Origin: Streptomyces sp. SPB162
Lineage (GTDB): Bacteria; Actinomycetota; Actinomycetes; Streptomycetales; Streptomycetaceae
Length of the DNA stretch: 64,000 nucleotides
Assembly: GCF_029504575.1 (NCBI RefSeq)
Contig: NZ_JAQFII010000001.1
Span: forward strand, 1,078,501-1,142,500
Direction of reading: 5' to 3'
Shown: in pieces, positions 59,972-64,000 of the stretch
How positions within the stretch are numbered: the stretch's first letter is position 1
Layout: each line of letters opens with the position of its first letter
Made by a program: the position numbers and the translations under genes
The notes under the pieces: model-generated
The model's database searches: none
Told to the model about the DNA's origin: nothing
The model's input: only the letters and a program-made list of their open reading frames with translations

Positions 59972-60206
59972 CTCACCCCCCGAGACTCGGAGAGATCCGT
60001 AGCAACCCGCACACCCCCACCGATCAGTAACCGGCTCAAGCCCCGACTCGCCACGGCCCTCTTCCGCCGCTATCTGCGCGCCTGCATTCCGACCGGGCCC
60101 AACCACACCTCCGCGCTGGCCGGCGCCCGCCCGGAGGCCGCCCTTGCCGAGACACAGCGCGTCGAGCACCGCCACCACCACTGACCGTCCACCGCCCCGG
60201 AGAACC

Positions 60207-60590
60207 ATGTCCCACCCCACCCCCTACGCGGTGAGACTGGCTGACGAGATCACCCGCCAGCTTGGCCAACTCGCCGACCACCTCTCTCGGCTTCCCCCGC
60301 CCCAGGCCGCTCAGGTCATCGCCCACGTGCTCGCCCCGGAGAGCGGAGTGTTCGGCGGCGTCACCCACCTCGTCGCCACCGGCAGCGTGTTCGCCAAGGA
60401 CCAGGCAGAACGAGGAGCGCTCCCTGCGGAGGTGTGGCTCGCTCTGGGCCGTGCCTCGAACGAACTCGTCGACATCGCCCTCGACCTGGACGAACACAAA
60501 GACACCTTCCAGCGCGTCGGCGCCCAGCCCACCGCTACGGCGGCGAAGCCTCCGGCACCCGCACCGCTCGTCGTCCGGCGCCGCCGGTGA
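60207..60590 (+). CDS. Hypothetical helical protein
   Basis: The 127-residue protein (VRLADEITRQLGQLADHLSR, LPPPQAAQVIAHVLAPESGV, VWLALGRASNELVDIALDLD) is helical with a basic C-terminal tail. CCCGGAGAA precedes the ATG. It overlaps the DUF317 gene by four bases (GTGA), so the two are translationally coupled. Confidence 0.75.
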   Translation: MSHPTPYAVRLADEITRQLGQLADHLSRLPPPQAAQVIAHVLAPESGVFGGVTHLVATGSVFAKDQAERGALPAEVWLALGRASNELVDIALDLDEHKDTFQRVGAQPTATAAKPPAPAPLVVRRRR

Positions 60591-61390
60591 AGAAGAAGCA
60601 GTGGCAGGGCTGGGAACCCGGCGAGCAGGCCGAGCAGCACTACCTCATCCAGCCCCGCGCCCTGGCCGGCGGCGGCGGCGTCCGGCACGTCTCGGAGTTC
60701 CTGCGCGCCTCCGGCTGGCGGGACAGGTCCAAGACGGGCGGCCCCCTGCTCATGCAGAGCCCGGATCGCACCGTCCGCATCACCTACGACCCCTATGTCC
60801 TGCCGGGCGGGTGGACCATCCACGGCAGAGGAGGCGGAACGAACGGCGAGTGGACCGCCCACCTGGGCCGGCAAACGCCGGTGGAGATCGTCGCCGGCCT
60901 GACCGACGCCCTCACCCGCCCCCGCTCCGCTCACGCCCCAAACGTCTGGGCCCCGTTGCAGGAGCAGAACTGGCACACGCGCTTTGAGGGCCAGGACTAC
61001 ATGGCGACGAGCCCCGACGGCACCGCGTGGATGCAGTACCGGCAGAGCCCCGACGGGGCGCTGATGTGGTGGACCGGAGCGCAGGACAAGCAGGGCAACG
61101 GCTGGACGGCCAACTTCACGCCGAACACCCCGATGCACCTGGTGCAAGCCTTCTCCGCCGAACTCGCCAGCCCGGACCCCGTGATGCGCCCGCGCGGACG
61201 CGTGCCGCACAGCGCGCAGATCCGTACCTGGTCGGTCTCCGTCAAGCCCTCCCAGCTCAGTGCGTGGCAGCAGGCCCGGATCACGGCCGCCCGCGCCGCC
61301 ACCTGGGCCCGCAACAGCGCCCGAAGCACCCGGCCGCCCACCGCCGCCCGTCCCTACACCCCGGCCGGCGGCGCACGCACCCACCGCTGA
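60587..61390 (+). CDS. DUF317 domain protein (two repeats)
   Basis: The 267-residue protein carries two DUF317 repeats (LIQPRALAGGGGVRHVSEFL ... ITYDPYVLPGGWTIHGRGG ... TPVEIVAGLTDALT, then FTPNTPMHLVQAFSAELASP). DUF317 proteins are almost confined to Streptomyces, often on mobile elements; their role is unknown. The GTG start overlaps the preceding stop. Confidence 0.85.
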   Translation: MKKKQWQGWEPGEQAEQHYLIQPRALAGGGGVRHVSEFLRASGWRDRSKTGGPLLMQSPDRTVRITYDPYVLPGGWTIHGRGGGTNGEWTAHLGRQTPVEIVAGLTDALTRPRSAHAPNVWAPLQEQNWHTRFEGQDYMATSPDGTAWMQYRQSPDGALMWWTGAQDKQGNGWTANFTPNTPMHLVQAFSAELASPDPVMRPRGRVPHSAQIRTWSVSVKPSQLSAWQQARITAARAATWARNSARSTRPPTAARPYTPAGGARTHR

Positions 61391-61418
61391 CCGCAAAAGT
61401 CCCGTCCCGAGGAGCCCG

Positions 61419-61766
61419 ATGCCCGCACTCACCTCGGACACCATCCGTACCCTGCCCGAAACGCTGGCGGACCTCACCGACTACCTGCGCGAGAACCCCG
61501 ACCCCGCAGAAGCCCTTGCCCTCGTCGAGCCCCTCCTCGACGAGTACACGGGCCTGCCCGTCCAGTTCGCCGACACGCTCCGCGCTCTCGCCCGCGCCGT
61601 ACAGGAGAACCCGGACACGCCACGCACGGCGCAGGGCGACCGTCTCATCACCGAGCTGCGTACGACTGCGTGGGAACTGGCCGACCAGCACACCCTCCAC
61701 TACGTGCTGGACGATCTCCGCGATCTGTACGGCAGTTCGCCGAGGAGCGAGCAGGGGTGCTGCTGA
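61419..61766 (+). CDS. Hypothetical helical protein
   Basis: The 115-residue protein (LPETLADLTDYLRENPDPAE, ALALVEPLLDEYTGLPVQFA, ITELRTTAWELADQHTLHYV) is acidic and helical. GAGGAG lies just upstream of the ATG. Its TGA overlaps the ATG of the next DUF317 gene (TGATG), the same coupling seen between the previous hypothetical and DUF317 genes, so the pair small-helical plus DUF317 is repeated. Confidence 0.75.
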   Translation: MPALTSDTIRTLPETLADLTDYLRENPDPAEALALVEPLLDEYTGLPVQFADTLRALARAVQENPDTPRTAQGDRLITELRTTAWELADQHTLHYVLDDLRDLYGSSPRSEQGCC

Positions 61767-62584
61767 TGCCGCTGAGCGAACGGCAGCTCGCCGCCTTCGC
61801 CGACGAGCACGCCGCGCAGATCCCGTACGACACCAGCCCCCGCCACCTCGCCGGCCCCGGAGACGCTCGCCACGTCACCCACGGTCTGGCCGCCGCCGGA
61901 TGGAACGCCGTCTCCGATCCCCTGAGCGCCGAGATCATCATGGCAAGCCCTGACCTTCGCCACCGGCTCCAGCTCGCCCCGCAGTCCCACACCTCGGCGT
62001 GGTGGCGGCTTCGGGCGGAGCCCGTCGGCACCGATCCCGGCTGGTACGCCGAGTTCGGCGGACTCGTGCCCGCCGAGGTCCTCGCCGCCGTCACCGACGC
62101 CCTCGTCGCCCCACCGCCGCAGCGACCGGACCCGTGGCAGCACGTGACCTCGGCAGGATGGCACCACAAGCCGGACGGCGCGCGCTCGCCGGACTCCATG
62201 TGTCACATCGAACTCCAGCCATCGAGCGAATTCCACGACCGGTTGTCCTGGCACATCGACACCCACGAGCCCGGCCACGGGGAGTTTCCCGGCCCGCGTA
62301 TCTGGCACGCCTACCTCGACGAGAACACCCCCGCTCACCTGGTCAGCGCGTTCCTCACTGCGCTGACCGACCGCAGCCCGCTCCAGCGTGGCATGTTCGA
62401 GCGCACCGGCCACTGCAGCGCCGTACAGGAGCCCAGCGCGCTGCGCCCGCAGCAGGTGGTCGACGCCCACGCCACGCGCATCAAACACCTCCGCGCCCGG
62501 ACACACTCCGCCGGCAGCCAGCAGACGAAACCCGCGACAGCCCCGGCGCACGCCAGCACCGCGCAGCCGGCCGCTCGCCGCTGA
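61766..62584 (+). CDS. DUF317 domain protein
   Basis: The 272-residue protein has DUF317 repeats (YDTSPRHLAGPGDARHVTHG ... LVPAEVLAAVTDALVAPPP; IWHAYLDENTPAHLVSAFLT ALTD). The ATG in TGATG is preceded by AGGGG; a GTG three codons upstream is possible. It is the third DUF317 gene of the window, counting the one at 34 kb. Confidence 0.8.
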   Translation: MPLSERQLAAFADEHAAQIPYDTSPRHLAGPGDARHVTHGLAAAGWNAVSDPLSAEIIMASPDLRHRLQLAPQSHTSAWWRLRAEPVGTDPGWYAEFGGLVPAEVLAAVTDALVAPPPQRPDPWQHVTSAGWHHKPDGARSPDSMCHIELQPSSEFHDRLSWHIDTHEPGHGEFPGPRIWHAYLDENTPAHLVSAFLTALTDRSPLQRGMFERTGHCSAVQEPSALRPQQVVDAHATRIKHLRARTHSAGSQQTKPATAPAHASTAQPAARR

Positions 62585-62603
62585 ACCGACAGGACCCCTC
62601 CTC

Positions 62604-63170
62604 ATGTCCAAAGACCACCACGCACACCGCGACTTCCTGCGGCACCTCGACCACTACGTGCGGGACAGCCAGAAGATTCTCGACGCCTGGGACGCGTACT
62701 CCGACGAGCACACCGACCTCGACGGCTGGCCCTACGACGTCCACGCCTACGGCATGCGCAAGAGCCAGCGCGACACGGACACCGCCGAGGCGTTCGAGAC
62801 GCTCCGCTACGGCGCCCGGCACCTGCTGGCGACGACCGAGACACAGCTGGCCCAACTGCCGGAGAACACGGTCCAGAGCCGCTGGGTCTACCAACTGGGC
62901 GTCCTGCACACGGCCCTCGACCGGCTCGACGAACTAAACGAGCAATGGCTACTCACCCGCGACGCCCTCCCCGCCACCGCAAAGCCCGGCACCGCCGAAT
63001 TCGACGACGCCCTCGCCGAACATCACGCCGAATCATGGAGCTACCTCGACGACTGGGCCACCCACGGCAAAGCGCTCCGGGAAGTCAACACCGCATCCCT
63101 CAACGCCCCTTCACCCTTGGCCCCCACACCGGCCCTCGCACCCACCCGGCGAGCCGCCGCACGGAAGTGA
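62604..63170 (+). CDS. Hypothetical helical protein
   Basis: The 188-residue protein (FLRHLDHYVRDSQKILDAWD, YGARHLLATTETQLAQLPEN, QLGVLHTALDRLDELNEQWL) is almost all helix and may form a coiled coil. AGGACC precedes the ATG. It ends in GTGA overlapping the next DUF317 frame, a third instance of the helical-plus-DUF317 pairing. Confidence 0.75.
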   Translation: MSKDHHAHRDFLRHLDHYVRDSQKILDAWDAYSDEHTDLDGWPYDVHAYGMRKSQRDTDTAEAFETLRYGARHLLATTETQLAQLPENTVQSRWVYQLGVLHTALDRLDELNEQWLLTRDALPATAKPGTAEFDDALAEHHAESWSYLDDWATHGKALREVNTASLNAPSPLAPTPALAPTRRAAARK

Positions 63171-63785
63171 CCACGCCCCCGACTCCCGAGACCGTCGAGG
63201 TCGACTTCATCACCCCGGGCCACCTCGCCTGCGCCCCCGCCTGGATCACCGTCCCCCTCCACCGTGCCTGCGGATGGAGTTACGGCGGGCCCCCTGATGC
63301 CGCGCGTCCTGCTCTCCAGCCCCGACCAGAAGGCCCTCCTGCGCCTCGAGCCCGCCCCCGACGACCAGTGGTGGACCCTCCACCACGCCGCCGAGGCCGC
63401 CGAGCCGAACCGGCCCGCCTGGTACGCGAGCTTCGGAGCCCGCCCCCGGTCGAGCTGATCGCCGCAGTCACCGACGCCCTCACCGATCCGGCCCCAGCCA
63501 CTGACGCGCCTTACAACCCCGGTCACCCTCGGCACGCACCGGATGGTCTGGCAGGCCCGCTTCGGCGCCCAAGCCCCGCCACACCTCGTCGCCGCGTTCA
63601 CCGTCGCTCGCCGATACGAAGCCGGTGCTCCGCACCCACAGCGGGCGCAGTCTGTCGACGCTCGGCCCGGGCGTCGTCATCCGCCAGACGACCGGCGCCG
63701 ACAGCCCCGAGCCCCTCGCGGCAGGAGCCGCCCAGGCACGGCCGCAGCCAGCTGGCCCTCCCCTCCCCCGCCCGGAAGCACGTAG
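63167..63785 (+). pseudogene. DUF317 gene with several frameshifts
   Basis: The first frame reads VTTPPTPETVEVDFITPGHL, APAWITVPLHRACGWSYGG; at a GGGCCCCC run (about 63287-63295) the frame changes to MPRVLLSSPDQKALLRLEPA, WWTLHHAAEAAEPNRPAWYA. A second change at CGCCCCCGG leads to VELIAAVTDALTDPAPATDA, and a third gives MVWQARFGAQAPPHLVAAF. In order these make a normal DUF317 protein. Three indels in 600 bases mean true decay or poor base calling. Confidence 0.7.
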
Positions 63786-63788
63786 CCC

Positions 63789-64000
63789 TTGCCCTCTTCC
63801 TCCCCCAGCAGCAACACCGACGGATACGACCTCGTCCTGCGCCTCCTCCTCGGCGGGCTCGCCGTCGTCGTCCCCCTGTCCCACCTGGCCTGGCTGTCCG
63901 GCAACATCACCGCCTACCTCACCGGCACCAACTGGGCCCCCTACCAGCCGACCAACGCCCTGCTCCACCCCGAGCAGGTCTGGTCCGGCGCAGGAGAAAC
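63789..64000 (+). CDS. Start of a VirD4/TraD-like coupling protein (cut by window edge)
   Basis: A TTG frame reads LPSSSPSSNTDGYDLVLRLL, LGGLAVVVPLSHLAWLSGNI, TAYLTGTNWAPYQPTNALLH PEQVW. Two TM helices near the N-terminus followed by ALLHPEQVW resemble the beginning of actinobacterial type IV coupling proteins; the ATPase motifs would lie beyond the edge. GGAAG lies upstream of the TTG. It would complete the transfer module whose channel genes are at 44.7-52.1 kb. Confidence 0.55.
   Translation, partial: MPSSSPSSNTDGYDLVLRLLLGGLAVVVPLSHLAWLSGNITAYLTGTNWAPYQPTNALLHPEQVWSGAGE

Noticed and set aside
60000..60184. Possible 60-residue His-tailed protein
   Set aside because: The frame lacks a start codon at its apparent beginning and has no recognisable pattern; left as unassigned intergenic sequence.
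1..64000. CRISPR arrays, tRNA or rRNA genes, insertion sequences
   Set aside because: No evenly spaced repeats with spacers, no cloverleaf or rRNA-like stretches and no transposase motifs were seen by eye. A covariance-model search would be needed to exclude a tRNA fully.

Overview
The window looks like a Streptomyces (or close actinomycete) replicon. It is very GC-rich, uses GTG and TTG starts often, contains apparently leaderless MarR genes, and carries DUF317, DUF4913, DUF6112 and SCO6880-type families that are typical of Streptomyces conjugative elements. No tRNA, rRNA, CRISPR array or insertion sequence was recognised. All calls rest on reading the sequence; no database search was run.

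Left part (1-32 kb) is metabolic and regulatory chromosome-like DNA. It holds: (a) an aromatic-catabolism-like divergon at 1-6 kb (flavin monooxygenase facing a methyltransferase-like gene, bicupin dioxygenase, alcohol dehydrogenase and NmrA-like gene, with a TetR regulator); (b) a two-component system plus ABC exporter operon (6.5-10.3 kb); (c) an aldehyde dehydrogenase operon, a short-chain dehydrogenase (SDR) and two tandem MarR regulators that share TCAA-N4-TTGA operators (10.5-16.3 kb); (d) a paoABC-type molybdenum aldehyde oxidoreductase operon with an XdhC-type maturation gene, in which the two larger subunits are frameshifted (16.4-21.5 kb); (e) a second two-component pair, two MarR paralogues around an ABC-2-like membrane protein, and a TetR gene (22-27.6 kb); (f) a gene graveyard (27.6-32 kb) with broken amidohydrolase, aldo/keto reductase, F420-type oxidase, SDR and amidase genes.

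At about 32.04 kb a head-to-head scar truncates an amidase on one side and a JAB-domain peptidase on the other. To the right lies a mobile or conjugative element. It has an E1-like (ThiF) enzyme with the JAB gene; an operon of HxlR, winged-helix, MFS, small-peptide, ATP-grasp and DUF317 genes (34-39 kb); small element-type genes, a RelE-like protein and a DNA methyltransferase (39-44.2 kb); and a type IV secretion module (NlpC/P60, DUF6112, VirB8-like, VirB6-like, SCO6880-like and VirB4-like genes at 44.7-52.1 kb). Further right are more plasmid-type genes, several DUF317 copies and the start of a VirD4-like coupling protein at the right edge.

The most interesting feature is a defence module at 52.9-56.2 kb embedded in the transfer region: an ImmA/IrrE metallopeptidase and XRE repressor pair on one strand, and divergently a 54-residue basic protein, a CD-NTase (cGAS/DncV-like), an E2-like protein with a candidate catalytic Cys, and a one-TM protein that could be the effector. 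This is a short type II CBASS-like operon with CapH/CapP-like control and an effector I do not recognise. It sits between a truncated glycosyltransferase and a truncated MFS gene, so it looks like inserted cargo.

Many genes carry single-base frameshifts at G/C runs. Either the element and the pao operon are decaying, or the assembly has residual indel errors; raw reads would decide.
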